Positions 44,190 to 55,332 of a DNA stretch of 64,000 bases are shown piece after piece (within the stretch, counting starts at the first letter, position 1; every line of letters starts with the position of its first letter). A model generated the notes under the pieces. It was not told the DNA's origin, did no database searches, and was given only the letters and a program-made list of their open reading frames with translations. Location of the stretch: NCBI RefSeq assembly GCF_030410375.1, contig NZ_JAUHHE010000006.1, positions 62,001 to 126,000 on the forward strand. Direction: 5' to 3'. The translations under genes were made by a program, and so were the position numbers. The stretch comes from Zwartia vadi (GTDB lineage: Bacteria > Pseudomonadota > Gammaproteobacteria > Burkholderiales > Burkholderiaceae_B).

Positions 44190-47100
44190 GTTCAATGCCA
44201 CCATCATTGGCTTTCTTGACGTAGTCCTCCAGCCAGTTCTCGCCCAGAATGTGCTTGGCCATTTCGACAACGATGTAGTCAGCCTTGGCGCCCGTGTCTG
44301 CTTCGAAGCGTGACAAGCCCTGCAAACACGAAGGGCAGGAGGTCAAGACTTTAATGTCGCCCTCGAAACCATCCTGACGCAAGCTCGCGTCATTCTTGGC
44401 AAGCTCCTCTTCCTTGCGGAACCGGATTTGAGTCGAGATGTCCGGACGGGTCACGGCCAACGTGCCCGATTCGCCGCAACAGCGATCCGTTTTGATAGCC
44501 GTATCGCCCACCAGTGAGCGCACAGTTTTCATTGGATCTTGTAACTTCATGGGCGTATGGCATGGGTCGTGATACATGTAACGCGTGCCTTGTATGCCTT
44601 CGAGCTTGATATCCTTTTCGAGCAGATACTCGTGGATATCAATCAAACGGCAACCCGGAAAAATCTTTTCAAACTCGTACCCAGCCAACTGGTCATAACA
44701 TGTCCCGCAGCTCACCACTACGGTCTTGATATCAAGGTAGTTCAGTGTGTTGGCCACGCGATGGAACAACACGCGGTTATCCGTGATGATCTTCTCAGCC
44801 TTGTCATTCATGCCGTTGCCACGCTGCGGATAACCGCAGCACAGGTAACCCGGCGGCAACACGGTTTGCACACCCGCATGCCAGAGCATCGCCTGGGTCG
44901 CTAAGCCAACCTGGGAAAACAAACGCTCCGAGCCACAACCGGGGAAATAAAACACAGCCTCGGTATCCGCCGGCACTTGTGGCGGACGAATGATCGGCAC
45001 GTAATCCGCATCTTCAATATCCAACAGTTTGCGAGCGGTCTGCTTGGGCAAACCGCCTGGCATTTTCTTGTTGATAAAGTGCACGACCTGCTCGCGCAAG
45101 GGTGCCTTGCCAACCGTTGCCGGAGGTTTGGCTGTCTGCTTGCGCGCGAACTTGGAAAGCAGGTCGCTCGCCATGCGCTGCATTTTGTAACCTATGCCCA
45201 CCATTGCTGCGCGGGTGGCATTGATCGTTGCCGGATCCTTTGCGTTCAAAAAGAACATGGCAGCCGAGGTGCCGGGATTAAAGGACTTGCGACCCATGCT
45301 TCGTAACAACGCACGCATATTCATGGACACGTCGCCAAAATCAATATCCACGGGACACGGGTTGTAACACTTATGACAGACCGTGCAATGATCCGCCACG
45401 TCCTCGAATTCCTCCCAATGCTTCAGGCTTATGCCCCTGCGCGTTTGCTCTTCGTAAAGAAAAGCCTCGATGAGAAGAGAAGTCGCCAAAATCTTATTGC
45501 GTGGCGAATACAACAAGTTTGCGCGTGGCACATGCGTCGCACATACCGGCTTGCACTTGCCACAACGCAGACAATCCTTGATCGAGTTGCTGATCGCACC
45601 GATTTCGCTTTGCTGCATGATCAGGGACTCGTGCCCCATCAGCCCAAAGCTCGGTGTCCAGGCGTTGCGCAGATCCGCGCCCGGCATGAGTTTGCCCGCA
45701 TTGAAATGGTCGTTTGGATCGATGCGTCGCTTGTAATCCTGAAACGGTGCAAGCTCGGCCTCGGTTAAAAACTCATACTTCGTCAAGCCAATACCATGCT
45801 CGCCGGAAATCACGCCATTGAGGTCGCGAGCAATCTGCATGATGCGCACGACGGCCTCATTGGCCTCGCGCAACATCTCGTAATCGTCGGAATTGACCGG
45901 TATGTTCGTATGCACATTCCCATCGCCAGCATGCATATGCAAGGCGACGAAGACGCGACTTTTCAGCAAGCGGTCGTGAATAGCCTGCATCTCAGCCATG
46001 ACCGGCGCAAAGTCCGTGCCGCCAAAGATACCAGCCAAATCGCAGCGCACCTCATCTTTCCAGGAAATACGCAGCGTACGGTCTTGCACCACATCGAACA
46101 GGCGCGCGTCTGCCTGCTGGCGCGCACGCTCTTTCAAAACAGGCTCGAGAGCACCTAGGCCATGGACAGACAAGCCTGGCAAAGCCTCTGCAAGCGACAA
46201 ATCGAGGTGCCCAAGCACCCACTGCCAGCGCGCGCGCACACGCTCCAAACTCTCAATGGCCCGACGACGACGCTCATCAAGCGACTCTTCGAGCAAGGCA
46301 CCTTCCTCGCTGCCGCGATCGAGTTTCGCAATGGGCAATTCGCCTTCAAGCGCGGCTTGCAGGGCGTCAAGCAACTTGAGCTTGTTGTGTGTGGATAACT
46401 CGATATTGATACGCTCGATATGATCGGTGTACTCACCCATGCGCTCGAGCGGGATCACAACGTCTTCGTTGATTTTGAACGCATTGGTATGACGAGCAAT
46501 CGCGGCTGTGCGCGAACGATCCAGCCAGAACTTTTTGCGCGACTCGGCGCTCACCGCAATAAAGCCTTCGCCGTGGCGTGTGTTGGCCAGGCGAACGACT
46601 TCGCTCGTGGCCGAGGCGACAGCCGCTTCGTCGTCGCCCACAATATCGCCAATCAACACCATCTTGGGTAATACGCCACGCTTACTTTTGGTAGCGTAGC
46701 CGACGGCACGCAAATAGCGCTCATCCAAATGCTCAAGACCCGCTAGCAGAGCGCCACGCGCGCGGCCCTGCACATCGAGATAATTTTTAATTTCGACAAT
46801 CGATGGAATCGCATCGCGTGCCTGGCCAAAAAACTCCAGACAAACCGTGCGCGTGTGACTAGGCATGCGATGCAGCACCCAGCGGGCGGCCGTTATCAAG
46901 CCATCACAGCCTTCCTTTTGAACGCCTGGCAAACCAGACAAAAACTTGTCCGTGACGTCCTTGCCCAAACCGACTTTACGAAAACGCGCGCCATCGATTT
47001 CAAGAATTTCCGTGCGCAAGACTTTCTCGCCCGCCGGCGCACGGCCGTCAGACCACTTGAGCTCGAAGCGGACTCGCCCTGCCTCGTGAATTTTGCCGAG

Positions 47101-48114
47101 GTTGTGCTCAAGACGCGTGACATCGAGCCAATTGCCATTGGGATCGACCATCCGCCACCAGGCCAGATTGTCGAGCGCAGTCCCCCACAAGACGGCTTTT
47201 TTTCCGCCTGCATTCATTGCGACGTTACCGCCCACACATGATGCATCCGCAGAGGTCGGATCCACAGCAAAGACAAATCCAGCGGCTTCGGCCGCCTCCG
47301 ACACACGCTTTGTCACCACGCCGGCACCGGCGCGTACAGTCGCAACCTGTGCGGCGACGCCTGGCAAGGCTCCCATTTCAACTGAACCCAAGGTGTCGAG
47401 CTTTTCAGTATTGATCACAGCAGAGCGCCATGTCAGGGGAATCGCACCGCCCGTGTAACCGGTGCCGCCGCCACGCGGCACGATGGTCAGACCCAGTTCA
47501 ATACAACCTCGAACCAATGCGGCAATTTCCTGCTCATCATCGGGGGTCAGCACCACGAAAGGATATTCGACGCGCCAGTCCGTCGCATCGGTGACGTGCG
47601 AAACACGCGACAGACCATCGAACTTGATGTTGTCCTTGGCAGTAATCTTGCCCAGCACTTTTTGGACTTGGCGACGCAAGCGGGACGTTCGGTCGAACTC
47701 ATCCTCAAAAGCGTGCACGGCCGAGCGGGCGCGCTCCAGCAGACTTGCGACTTTTTCGTCTCGATCCGCATCATCGTTCATTCGGCGACGGTCAATTTCA
47801 GTCAGACGATGTTCGAGCGCCTCGATGAGGAGTTTGCGTCGCTTGGGATTGTCCAGCAAATCATCCTGCAGATAGGGATTGCGTCGAACGACCCAGATAT
47901 CTCCCAGCACCTCGTAGAGCATGCGCGCGGAACGTCCCGTCTTGCGTTCGCCTCGCAAGTCCGAGAGCAAAGCCCAGGCATCATCACCGAGCAAGCGACA
48001 GACGACTTCCCGATCTGAAAAGGAGGTGTAGTTATAGGGAATTTCGCGTAGGCGCGACTGCGCGTCCTGAAAAGGCTCTGCATTCAAAAGATGGCTTGGA
48101 AACGGGGCGTTCAT
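44176..48114 (-). CDS. FAD-linked dehydrogenase/Fe-S oxidoreductase fusion (DUF3683 type)
   Basis: A 1312-residue fusion. Residues 1-170 match the DUF3683-type N-terminal region (family recognition by layout), 170-400 an FAD-binding domain of the VAO type with [17 protein letters not shown] near 215, 450-800 the FAD-oxidase C-terminal domain with [12 protein letters not shown] near 770, then two [4Fe-4S] motifs, [14 protein letters not shown] near 845 and [14 protein letters not shown] near 910, and two CCG domains (FPGCGSERL near 1058, LCCGYPQRG near 1090, [14 protein letters not shown] near 1180, [10 protein letters not shown] near 1212). This joins in one chain what D-lactate or 2-hydroxyglutarate dehydrogenases split between subunits. 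Electron acceptor probably quinone. Long copies occur widely in Burkholderiales; the substrate is unsettled. Confidence 0.9.
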   Translation of the reverse strand: MNAPFPSHLLNAEPFQDAQSRLREIPYNYTSFSDREVVCRLLGDDAWALLSDLRGERKTGRSARMLYEVLGDIWVVRRNPYLQDDLLDNPKRRKLLIEALEHRLTEIDRRRMNDDADRDEKVASLLERARSAVHAFEDEFDRTSRLRRQVQKVLGKITAKDNIKFDGLSRVSHVTDATDWRVEYPFVVLTPDDEQEIAALVRGCIELGLTIVPRGGGTGYTGGAIPLTWRSAVINTEKLDTLGSVEMGALPGVAAQVATVRAGAGVVTKRVSEAAEAAGFVFAVDPTSADASCVGGNVAMNAGGKKAVLWGTALDNLAWWRMVDPNGNWLDVTRLEHNLGKIHEAGRVRFELKWSDGRAPAGEKVLRTEILEIDGARFRKVGLGKDVTDKFLSGLPGVQKEGCDGLITAARWVLHRMPSHTRTVCLEFFGQARDAIPSIVEIKNYLDVQGRARGALLAGLEHLDERYLRAVGYATKSKRGVLPKMVLIGDIVGDDEAAVASATSEVVRLANTRHGEGFIAVSAESRKKFWLDRSRTAAIARHTNAFKINEDVVIPLERMGEYTDHIERINIELSTHNKLKLLDALQAALEGELPIAKLDRGSEEGALLEESLDERRRRAIESLERVRARWQWVLGHLDLSLAEALPGLSVHGLGALEPVLKERARQQADARLFDVVQDRTLRISWKDEVRCDLAGIFGGTDFAPVMAEMQAIHDRLLKSRVFVALHMHAGDGNVHTNIPVNSDDYEMLREANEAVVRIMQIARDLNGVISGEHGIGLTKYEFLTEAELAPFQDYKRRIDPNDHFNAGKLMPGADLRNAWTPSFGLMGHESLIMQQSEIGAISNSIKDCLRCGKCKPVCATHVPRANLLYSPRNKILATSLLIEAFLYEEQTRRGISLKHWEEFEDVADHCTVCHKCYNPCPVDIDFGDVSMNMRALLRSMGRKSFNPGTSAAMFFLNAKDPATINATRAAMVGIGYKMQRMASDLLSKFARKQTAKPPATVGKAPLREQVVHFINKKMPGGLPKQTARKLLDIEDADYVPIIRPPQVPADTEAVFYFPGCGSERLFSQVGLATQAMLWHAGVQTVLPPGYLCCGYPQRGNGMNDKAEKIITDNRVLFHRVANTLNYLDIKTVVVSCGTCYDQLAGYEFEKIFPGCRLIDIHEYLLEKDIKLEGIQGTRYMYHDPCHTPMKLQDPMKTVRSLVGDTAIKTDRCCGESGTLAVTRPDISTQIRFRKEEELAKNDASLRQDGFEGDIKVLTSCPSCLQGLSRFEADTGAKADYIVVEMAKHILGENWLEDYVKKANDGGIERVLV

Positions 48115-48209
48115 GGGTCCGGATTCGTCTAGTTGCCCTTAAAGGTACATTTTAAGTCATCGGCTCGCAGCGCAACCAATAACCTTTCAATCAAGAGGTC
48201 ACCCATGCC

Positions 48210-48779
48210 TTAAGTAGGGGCAATCACCCAACCGAGCGCCCAGGCGAAGGTCAAGTAACGCCCGCACTTGCCGATCGCCATGTAAAGCACACATTGCCAG
48301 AAAGGCAAACGCAACCAGCCAGCCACCACACAAAGTGGATCTCCAACAATAGGCAGCCAGGCTAACAACAGTGCGGGCGCGCCAAACCGGTGCACCCACT
48401 TCTCGGCGCGGGCCCGCTCCGGTGTGAGGGCAACCTGAGCCGGGGTACCAGAAAGAGACGGGGCTTGACTGGCGCGCCGCTGCGCGCGCCACCGGCCAAA
48501 CAACCCGTGCACACCCGCTCCCATTGCGTAACTCACAACCCCACCTAAAGTATTTCCTAGTGTGGCGACGCCAATCGCCCACCAAAACATCTCAGGTACC
48601 GCCGCCAGATAGCCAAGCAAAACAGGCTCTGAACCGATAGGCAAGATTGTCGCAGCCAACAGGCTCATGAGGAAAACAGCGGGCAATCCCACACCCGGCG
48701 AAGCGAGCCATGTCAACAAATCTTGTATGAATGCGTCCAGAATACACTCCCTCGAAACGGGCCCAGGCTGGCCCTGCAT
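48210..48779 (-). CDS. YqaA/DedA-type VTT membrane protein
   Basis: About 189 residues with four or five hydrophobic segments. The family core is GLPAVFLMSLLAATILPIGS near residue 30, with the conserved PIGSEP, then GNTLGGVVSYAMG near 75 and LLLAWLPIVGDPLCVVAGWL near 140. Proteins of this SNARE-associated/DedA-like group are linked to lipid flipping and envelope homeostasis; YqaA itself has no settled function. The start is uncertain: the ATG at 48779 follows GGGAAGCAGG, while an earlier ATG at 48806 is in frame. Divergent from ilvA. Confidence 0.82.
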   Translation of the reverse strand: MQGQPGPVSRECILDAFIQDLLTWLASPGVGLPAVFLMSLLAATILPIGSEPVLLGYLAAVPEMFWWAIGVATLGNTLGGVVSYAMGAGVHGLFGRWRAQRRASQAPSLSGTPAQVALTPERARAEKWVHRFGAPALLLAWLPIVGDPLCVVAGWLRLPFWQCVLYMAIGKCGRYLTFAWALGWVIAPT

Positions 48780-48847
48780 AGCCTGCTTCCCTGCAATAGC
48801 CCGCATGGGATAATGGCGGATCAGGACGCAGTTAAATCAGGAACATC

Positions 48848-50356
48848 ATGACCACGGATTATCTCAGACGGATTCTTACCTCCAAAGTGTATGACGTTGC
48901 AGTCGAAACGCCCTTGGAGGTCGCCCCTCAGCTTTCACAACGCCTTGGCAATACTGTTTTGCTCAAGCGTGAGGACACACAATCCGTCTTCAGCTTCAAG
49001 CTGCGTGGCGCCTATAACAAAATGGCGCACCTGCCCAAGGCTGCGCTTGCGCGCGGCGTGATTGCCGCCTCGGCTGGCAACCACGCCCAAGGCGTGGCGC
49101 TGTCGGCTAAAAAACTGGGTTGTAAAGCCGTGATCGTGATGCCCACCACCACGCCAGGAGTGAAAATCGATGCCGTGCGCGCACTAGGCGCCGAAGTCGT
49201 GCTGCATGGCGACAGCTTTACCGATGCCTATGGTCACGCTCTGGCTCTTGAAAAAAAACAGCAATTGACCTTTGTGCATCCTTTCGACGATCCAGACGTG
49301 ATTGCCGGCCAAGGCACGATCGGCATGGAAATCCTGCGCCAACACGCCGAACCGATCGAGGCCATTTTTGTGGCGATCGGCGGTGGAGGCCTCATCAGCG
49401 GCATCGCTGCCTTTGTCAAACAAATCCGTCCTGAGATCAAAGTCATCGGTGTCCAAACCATAGATTCCGATGCCATGGTTCGTAGCGTCAAGGCAGGCCG
49501 ACGCGTGACCCTGACAGACGTCGGCTTGTTTTCTGACGGTACGGCTGTCAAACAGGTGGGGGTCGAGACCTTTCGTTTGACCAGGGAGCTTGTCGACGAC
49601 TATGTCCTTGTTGATACGGACGCCATCTGTGCCGCCATCAAAGATGTCTTTCAAGACACGCGCAGCGTGCTCGAACCTGCCGGCGCCCTGGCCCTTGCGG
49701 GTGCCAAGCAATACGCCAGCGAACATAAACTTAAAGGCAAGACGCTTGTGGCGATTGCCTGCGGCGCTAATATGAATTTCGACCGCCTGCGCTTTGTCGC
49801 CGAGCGCGCCGAGGTGGGCGAAGCGCGCGAAGCCATTTTTGCAGTCACGCTACCTGAACAAAGAGGAAGTTTCAGGGCCTTTTGCGAACTAGTCGGTAAT
49901 CGCAACGTGACTGAATTCAACTATCGTATTTCTGACTCCACCTCGGCCTACGTGTTTGTCGGCATTCAAGTCTCGAGCCTGAACGAACCCAACCGAATCG
50001 CAAGTAACTTTCGAAAACATGGCTTTGACACGCTCGACCTGACCCACGACGAGATGGCAAAAACCCACTTGCGACATATGGTGGGTGGGCGCTCCAATCT
50101 TGCGGACAACGAGTTGCTGTATCGCTTCGAGTTTCCCGAGCGTCCGGGCGCGCTGATGCGCTTTTTGAACTCGATGAAACCAGACTGGAACATCAGCCTG
50201 TTTCACTACCGCAACCAAGGTGCGGACTATGGGCAAATCCTCATCGGGATTCAGGTCCCGCCTGGTAGCAAAAAGGCCTTTAAATCCTTCCTCGAAGAGG
50301 TTGGTTATCCATACTGGAACGAATCAGACAATCCGGCTTACAAATTATTTCTTTAG
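48848..50356 (+). CDS. ilvA: threonine ammonia-lyase, biosynthetic
   Basis: A 502-residue PLP enzyme that makes 2-oxobutanoate from threonine for isoleucine synthesis. Catalytic domain 1-320: the PLP lysine in FSFKLRGAYNKMAHL near residue 55, AASAGNHAQGVALSAKKLG near 75, and GGGGLISGIAAFVK near 180. Two C-terminal ACT-like regulatory domains (about 330-500, with EQRGSFRAFCELVGNRNVTE and FPERPGALMRFLNSM) mark the isoleucine-inhibited form. AGGAA precedes the ATG. Its stop codon is directly next to the stop of the opposing apt gene. Confidence 0.97.
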   Translation: MTTDYLRRILTSKVYDVAVETPLEVAPQLSQRLGNTVLLKREDTQSVFSFKLRGAYNKMAHLPKAALARGVIAASAGNHAQGVALSAKKLGCKAVIVMPTTTPGVKIDAVRALGAEVVLHGDSFTDAYGHALALEKKQQLTFVHPFDDPDVIAGQGTIGMEILRQHAEPIEAIFVAIGGGGLISGIAAFVKQIRPEIKVIGVQTIDSDAMVRSVKAGRRVTLTDVGLFSDGTAVKQVGVETFRLTRELVDDYVLVDTDAICAAIKDVFQDTRSVLEPAGALALAGAKQYASEHKLKGKTLVAIACGANMNFDRLRFVAERAEVGEAREAIFAVTLPEQRGSFRAFCELVGNRNVTEFNYRISDSTSAYVFVGIQVSSLNEPNRIASNFRKHGFDTLDLTHDEMAKTHLRHMVGGRSNLADNELLYRFEFPERPGALMRFLNSMKPDWNISLFHYRNQGADYGQILIGIQVPPGSKKAFKSFLEEVGYPYWNESDNPAYKLFL

Positions 50357-50923
50357 TTAGTCGCCGTCAAACTGACAGACACTAAAAAAAGGTGTGTCTG
50401 TCTGGGCAATTCGGCCAGATCCACCTAACGCCGGCAAATCCACAATCGCGGCGGCCTCAACAACATTGCCGCCAAGCAGTTGTAACAATTTGATTGCCGC
50501 AATCATCGTGCCGCCTGTCGCCACCAAGTCATCGACTAACAACACGCGCTGACCGGGTTTGACGGCATCCTGATGCACCTCGACCGTAGCATCCCCATAC
50601 TCGAGGCTATAGGATTGGGCCACGGTTTTATGGGGTAGTTTTCCCTCTTTGCGAACAGGCACAAACCCAACACCCAAGGCATAAGCCAATGCACTGCCGA
50701 AAATGAATCCGCGCGCATCAATGCCGACCACTAAATCGATGCGCTGACGCATGTGACGGTAAACAAAGATGTCGATCAGTGCCCGGAAAGCTCTTGGATC
50801 TTGCAGGAGAGGCGTGATATCCCGAAACATGACACCTGGTTTGGGCCAATCCGGAATCGTCCTGATCAACCCCCGCACGATTTCCAGCGGATCCTGATAG
50901 GTGGGAATGATGGGCATGATCAT
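50357..50923 (-). CDS. apt: adenine phosphoribosyltransferase
   Basis: A 188-residue purine salvage enzyme (adenine plus PRPP to AMP). Marks: [19 protein letters not shown] near residue 25, [20 protein letters not shown] near 62, [20 protein letters not shown] near 90 and the PRPP-binding [14 protein letters not shown] near 128. Start at the ATG at 50923 with GGAG upstream; a TTG at 50962 opens the same frame but lacks support. There are no bases between its stop and that of ilvA. It lies about 48 bases after purT on the same strand, giving a purine pair. Confidence 0.95.
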   Translation of the reverse strand: MIMPIIPTYQDPLEIVRGLIRTIPDWPKPGVMFRDITPLLQDPRAFRALIDIFVYRHMRQRIDLVVGIDARGFIFGSALAYALGVGFVPVRKEGKLPHKTVAQSYSLEYGDATVEVHQDAVKPGQRVLLVDDLVATGGTMIAAIKLLQLLGGNVVEAAAIVDLPALGGSGRIAQTDTPFFSVCQFDGD

Positions 50924-50971
50924 TGGATAGCGCTCCGCATGGGGGATAGTCCGAATACTCAATCGGCTAGT

Positions 50972-52228
50972 TTAAGCCGCTTTCACACGCACCGCGCCAG
51001 AAACGCGTCTTGCCTTGGCGCGGGCGGCGTCTATATTGACGTCCGTTGCCAGACCCACTCCCATGCGCCGCTTCACGAAGGACTCGGGTTTACCAAACAA
51101 GCGCAGATCGGTTCCGGGCTCCGCCAACGCCTCGGCTATCCCTTCATAGCGCACCGCTTTGGCCTCGACGCCGCCATAAATCACACTGCTGGCCGCAGGC
51201 GCGCGCAGTGACGTATCGACTGGCAAGCCCAGCAAGGCCCGCGCATGGAGCTCAAATTCACTTTGCAGTTGGGAAACGAGCGTCACCAGCCCAGTGTCAT
51301 GGGGACGAGGGCTTACCTCGGAAAACCAAACCTGATCGCCCGATACAAACAACTCCACGCCGAACAAGCCTTGTCCGCCCAGATTATCTGTGACGTCTCT
51401 GGCAATCTGCCTGGCCCGCTCAAGCGCAAGCACAGACATCGGCTGAGGCTGCCAGCTTTCAACGTAGTCGCCCCCAACTTGAAGATGTCCAATCGGCTCG
51501 CAAAAATAAGTTTCTATCTGTCCCGAAGCGCCTCTTGCACGTACAGTTAACAAGGTGATTTCATATTCAAAATCAATAAAACCCTCGACAATGATCCGAT
51601 CGCCACCCACCCGGGCCCCTTCCCTGGCGATATTCCAGGCGGACGCGATATCCTCGGGTCCTCTCAAGACAGACTGCCCCTTGCCTGAGGACGACATGAC
51701 GGGTTTAACCAAGCAAGGGAAACCCACCTGCGTGGTCGCCTGCGTAAGCGAGGCCAACGAATCAGCAAAGCGATAGGGAGAGGTCGGCAAGCCAAGTGTT
51801 TCGGCCGCCAGCCGCCGGATGCCTTCGCGGTTCATTGTCAACTGTGCAGCCCGTGCGGTCGGCGTGACCCGCGCCACCCCCGCAGCTTCAAGCTCGACAA
51901 GCAAATCCGTTGCGATCGCCTCGATTTCCGGCACGATCAAATGAGGCTGCTCCTTTTCAATCACTGCACGCAACGCAGCGTGATCTGTCATCGCCACCAC
52001 ATACGCGCGGTGTGCCACTTGCTGACCTGGCGCATCCGGATAACGGTCCACGGCAATCACCTCAACACCCAGACGTTGCAGGGCCATGATGACTTCCTTG
52101 CCCAACTCACCTGCCCCCAGCAACATCACCCTGAGCGCCGCGCTCGAGAGAGGCGTTCCGAGTTCAGCGGCATAGGGTGCCCGTGCCGCAGCGGGGGACA
52201 TGGAGGGAGCATTCATAGGGGTTGTCAT
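50972..52228 (-). CDS. purT: formate-dependent GAR transformylase PurT
   Basis: A 418-residue ATP-grasp enzyme that formylates glycinamide ribonucleotide with free formate. Marks: [20 protein letters not shown] near residue 35, [20 protein letters not shown] near 62, [20 protein letters not shown] near 98, [16 protein letters not shown] near 165, and the metal-binding [24 protein letters not shown] [20 protein letters not shown] near 300. AGGAC precedes the ATG at 52228; a second ATG four codons later is possible. It is an alternative to the folate-dependent PurN. Divergent from kdsD over 111 bases in which no strong promoter was spotted. Confidence 0.96.
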   Translation of the reverse strand: MTTPMNAPSMSPAAARAPYAAELGTPLSSAALRVMLLGAGELGKEVIMALQRLGVEVIAVDRYPDAPGQQVAHRAYVVAMTDHAALRAVIEKEQPHLIVPEIEAIATDLLVELEAAGVARVTPTARAAQLTMNREGIRRLAAETLGLPTSPYRFADSLASLTQATTQVGFPCLVKPVMSSSGKGQSVLRGPEDIASAWNIAREGARVGGDRIIVEGFIDFEYEITLLTVRARGASGQIETYFCEPIGHLQVGGDYVESWQPQPMSVLALERARQIARDVTDNLGGQGLFGVELFVSGDQVWFSEVSPRPHDTGLVTLVSQLQSEFELHARALLGLPVDTSLRAPAASSVIYGGVEAKAVRYEGIAEALAEPGTDLRLFGKPESFVKRRMGVGLATDVNIDAARAKARRVSGAVRVKAA

Positions 52229-52339
52229 AGCGGGCGTCCTGTGGAGGGCTCAAAGAGGCGCAGAGTGCCACACTGCGTAACCTGACGCAACAGCCTCCAA
52301 AAATCCGCATGTCAGAGCTGAAACGATTAAACTTAAGAC

Positions 52340-53377
52340 ATGTCATCTACACCCCCTATAAAACCCTTGGCGCCCTCAGCCAGTGCCAATGCGCCTGACA
52401 CGCCGAAAACGGACGCGCCAGCCTTGGAATCGGCGCGGCGCACGCTCGCGCTCGAGGCGCAAGCCATACTGGATCTCAACAACCGACTCGACCAGCAGTT
52501 TTCGCAAGCCATAGAGGCGATTTTGGCCTGCTCGGGACGGGTGGTGGTGTGCGGCCTGGGTAAAACGGGACATATTGCCCGCAAAATCGCAGCAACGTTT
52601 GCTTCGACCGGCACCCCTTCTTTTTTTCTGCATGCTGCCGAAGCCATTCATGGTGATATCGGTATGGTGGCAGGCGATGACTTGTTGATCGCGCTCTCCT
52701 ACTCAGGCACGGGCCAAGAGTTACTTACTATTCTGCCCGCCGCCCATCGTTTGGGGGTGAAAGTCATTGCCCTGACGGGCAATGAACAGTCAGAGCTTGC
52801 TCGACTTGCCGATATTCATCTCGACATCAGTGTCTCACAAGAGGCGTGTCCGCTCAATCTGGCACCCACAGCCAGCACCACGACCGCGCTGGCTTTGGGT
52901 GACGCCCTTGCCGTCGCCTGCCTGGAAGCACGCGGCTTTGGACAGGAGGACTTTGCCCGCTCGCATCCAGGTGGCGCACTTGGCAGACGCCTATTACTGC
53001 GCGTCTCGGATGTCATGCGCCACGGCACTGCGGTGCCCACCGTGCCAACTGACGCGTCCGTCTTTCAGGCGCTCGAGGAAATTTCTCGCAAGGGCATGGG
53101 TATGACAGCGGTCGTGGATCAGGCAGGTTGTGCCGTTGGTATTTTCACCGACGGCGACTTGCGCCGATTGATTGAACGAAAAGGTGATGTACGGAGTCTG
53201 AGTGTCTCGGAGGGCATGACGCTCAACCCTCGGCATATCGCGGCGCAGGCGTTGGCTGTCGATGCGGCAGCCCTGATGGACCGTCATCGCCTGAATCAGA
53301 TGCTGGTTGCTGACGCGAGTGGAAAATTACTGGGCGCACTCCATATGCATGATCTGATGGCTGCCAAGGTTGTCTGA
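52340..53377 (+). CDS. kdsD: arabinose-5-phosphate isomerase KdsD
   Basis: A 345-residue sugar isomerase for the first step of Kdo synthesis. A SIS domain (about 45-190) holds VVCGLGKTGHIARKIAATFA and FFLHAAEAIHGDIGMVAG, ALSYSGTGQELLTILPAAHR and DLAVACLEARGFGQEDFARS; SHPGGALGRRLLLRVSDVM leads into a pair of CBS domains (about 215-345). Complete. Begins the cluster kdsD-kdsC-lptC-lptA-lptB for LPS synthesis and export. The N-terminal 30 residues are Ala/Pro/Ser-rich and not conserved; a later start is possible. Confidence 0.95.
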   Translation: MSSTPPIKPLAPSASANAPDTPKTDAPALESARRTLALEAQAILDLNNRLDQQFSQAIEAILACSGRVVVCGLGKTGHIARKIAATFASTGTPSFFLHAAEAIHGDIGMVAGDDLLIALSYSGTGQELLTILPAAHRLGVKVIALTGNEQSELARLADIHLDISVSQEACPLNLAPTASTTTALALGDALAVACLEARGFGQEDFARSHPGGALGRRLLLRVSDVMRHGTAVPTVPTDASVFQALEEISRKGMGMTAVVDQAGCAVGIFTDGDLRRLIERKGDVRSLSVSEGMTLNPRHIAAQALAVDAAALMDRHRLNQMLVADASGKLLGALHMHDLMAAKVV

Positions 53378-53388
53378 GACAATACGAT

Positions 53389-53988
53389 ATGAACAAACCA
53401 AACCTGATTCCTCATCCTGCCGAAGCACTTGTGCTTGCCCGCACACCGGTCGCCTTGCGCGAGCGTCTCGCGCGCATCAAGCTGATGGTATTCGATGTGG
53501 ACGGTGTGCTCACCGATGGCAGTCTCTGGTACGGAGAGCAAGGCGAGGTCTTCAAGCGTTTCAATGCCCTGGACGGGCATGGGCTAAAAATGCTGACCAC
53601 CAGTGGCATCAAGGTTGCGCTCGTCACAGGCCGTGAGGGTCCGATTGTCGATCGCCGCGCCGCGGAACTAGGCTTGGGCGATGTGATACAAAATGTTCGC
53701 GACAAAGGCGCCGTGTTGGTTGAGCTCGTTGCCCGCCATCACCTCACCCTCGAAGAATCGGGCTTCATGGGGGATGATCTCATCGACCTGCCTGCGATGC
53801 AGCGGGCAGGTTTTGCGGCCAGCGTCCCGGACGCGCCGGCCTACGTCACCCAAGCTGCGCACTGGGTCGCCACCAAGTCAGGCGGCAAGGGCGCGGCACG
53901 AGAATGCTCTGACTTGATCCTGGCGGCCCAGGGTCGCCTTGGATATTTCTTTCAGCCGGGCCGCCTAGGTTCCGGTACCGTTCAGTGA
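53389..53988 (+). CDS. kdsC: Kdo-8-phosphate phosphatase KdsC
   Basis: A 199-residue HAD-type phosphatase that releases Kdo. The HAD motif is MVFDVDGVLTDGSLWYGEQG near residue 32, followed by NALDGHGLKMLTTSGIKVAL, VTGREGPIVDRRAAELG and FMGDDLIDLPAMQRAG near 125. It lacks a cap domain, as is normal for KdsC, which works as a tetramer. It starts 11 bases after kdsD. A family-typical C-terminal tail with GKGAARECSDLILAAQG is present. Confidence 0.96.
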   Translation: MNKPNLIPHPAEALVLARTPVALRERLARIKLMVFDVDGVLTDGSLWYGEQGEVFKRFNALDGHGLKMLTTSGIKVALVTGREGPIVDRRAAELGLGDVIQNVRDKGAVLVELVARHHLTLEESGFMGDDLIDLPAMQRAGFAASVPDAPAYVTQAAHWVATKSGGKGAARECSDLILAAQGRLGYFFQPGRLGSGTVQ

Positions 53989-53998
53989 CTGTGGACTC

Positions 53999-54604
53999 AT
54001 GAAAGAACGCGCCTCGATCGTTGTCTCAATTTTCATCCTTTCCCTTCTTGTGATGGGGACATGGTGGGCAGCCGACTACTCTCAACGCGCAGTCCTGATC
54101 GACCCTCCCAGCCGCCTGACGCACGAGCGAGACACTTGGGCGAAAAAGCTTGTGTTGGTGCGCACCAATGACAAAGGCATCGTGATCCATCGCATTGAAG
54201 GCGATCTGATGGAACACTTCCCAGACGATAAATCCTACGAACTTCAGTCCCCGCGCGCCTACACACTCAAAGAGGAAAATCCCCTGACCGTTGCTACCTC
54301 CAAAGTAGCGTTTATCTACGACCAAGGTGACCGTATTGTGATGCGCGGGGATGCAGTGCTTTTACGTCTGGCCGATGCAGAACGCCAGCCGCTTAATTTC
54401 CGCAGTGATGAAATCACGATGTTGGTAGACAAAGATCTGGCTTATACAGACTTGCCTGCTGTCGCGACAAGCGGTCGCTCCAGAATGGCTGGCGTCGGTA
54501 TGCGCTTTAACAATGCCACGCAACAATTGGACGTGTTCAAATCGACGGACGTCGATATTGCACCTAAAGACCAGCGCGAGAGCACCGAGACTCCTGCACA
54601 GTGA
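53999..54604 (+). CDS. lptC: LPS export protein LptC
   Basis: A 201-residue bitopic protein: one N-terminal membrane segment (IVVSIFILSLLVMGTWWAA, residues 6-24) and a periplasmic beta-jellyroll that takes LPS from LptFGB to LptA. Core pieces are VIHRIEGDLMEHFPDDKSYE near 62, ENPLTVATSKVAFIYDQGDR near 93 and MAGVGMRFNNATQQLDVFKS near 163. Sequence conservation in LptC is low, so place in the cluster supports the call. Starts 10 bases after kdsC; lptA follows at once. Confidence 0.92.
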   Translation: MKERASIVVSIFILSLLVMGTWWAADYSQRAVLIDPPSRLTHERDTWAKKLVLVRTNDKGIVIHRIEGDLMEHFPDDKSYELQSPRAYTLKEENPLTVATSKVAFIYDQGDRIVMRGDAVLLRLADAERQPLNFRSDEITMLVDKDLAYTDLPAVATSGRSRMAGVGMRFNNATQQLDVFKSTDVDIAPKDQRESTETPAQ

Positions 54605-54612
54605 GACAAACC

Positions 54613-55320
54613 ATGATGATTCACCCTGCCTTTCTTTCCTTTCGCAAACTACTCGCCTCAAGCGCGATGAGTGCCCTAGGCTTCTTCGGCGCCCTGTCAC
54701 TCCCCCAGACATCTCAGGCGCAAGCGCCAGCAGCACCCGCACCAGCAGCGACGCCTGTCGAAGAGCCCAGTACGACCATTTTGTCCGATACGCTTCGCTA
54801 TGACGATACCAAACGGGAAAGTACCTTCACAGGCAAAGTCGTGATGACCCGTGGACTCCTGACACTGAGCTCCGATGTTTTGTCCATGCGCGAAGATGCC
54901 GAAGGCTATCAGTATGGAGTCGCGACAGCCGATCCTGGCAAGCGCGTATTTATTCGTCAAGTGCGACCCGAAAATTTTGAAGTCCTCGAAGGTGTCGGCC
55001 TCAAGGCGGACTATGACGGTAAAAATGAAACCTTTGATTTAATTGGTCAAGCTGTTGTGACGCGCTACATCTGTGGAAAACATTTTGACACCGTCAGCGG
55101 TCAGCAAGTGCGTTACAGCCAAAAAACCGATGTCTATCAGGCCTTCTCTGGTCCGGATTCCTACAATCCTGATGGCCGGGTACGCTCCGTGGCGCAGCCC
55201 AAAGCGCGCACTGAAGCAGCCGTTGCAGCCTGCAAAGCCGCCCAAGCCAGCAACCCAACACCCACATTGATCCCATCAGCACCACCTCCAGCACCTCCTG
55301 TCGCCCCCACCAGTCGTTAA
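54613..55320 (+). CDS. lptA: LPS transport periplasmic protein LptA
   Basis: A 235-residue periplasmic protein with a signal peptide (residues 1-36, ending around TSQAQA), then an Ala/Pro stretch and the OstA-like domain with ILSDTLRYDDTKRESTFTGK near 55, VVMTRGLLTLSSDVLSMRED near 78 and VVTRYICGKHFDTVSGQQVR near 150. It forms the bridge for LPS across the periplasm. The Pro/Ala-rich C-terminal tail (about 205-235) is longer than in E. coli. Start at the ATG at 54613, 9 bases after the lptC stop; a GTG at 54601 opens the frame but overlaps lptC. Confidence 0.92.
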   Translation: MMIHPAFLSFRKLLASSAMSALGFFGALSLPQTSQAQAPAAPAPAATPVEEPSTTILSDTLRYDDTKRESTFTGKVVMTRGLLTLSSDVLSMREDAEGYQYGVATADPGKRVFIRQVRPENFEVLEGVGLKADYDGKNETFDLIGQAVVTRYICGKHFDTVSGQQVRYSQKTDVYQAFSGPDSYNPDGRVRSVAQPKARTEAAVAACKAAQASNPTPTLIPSAPPPAPPVAPTSR

Positions 55321-55332
55321 AAAGTTTCACTT

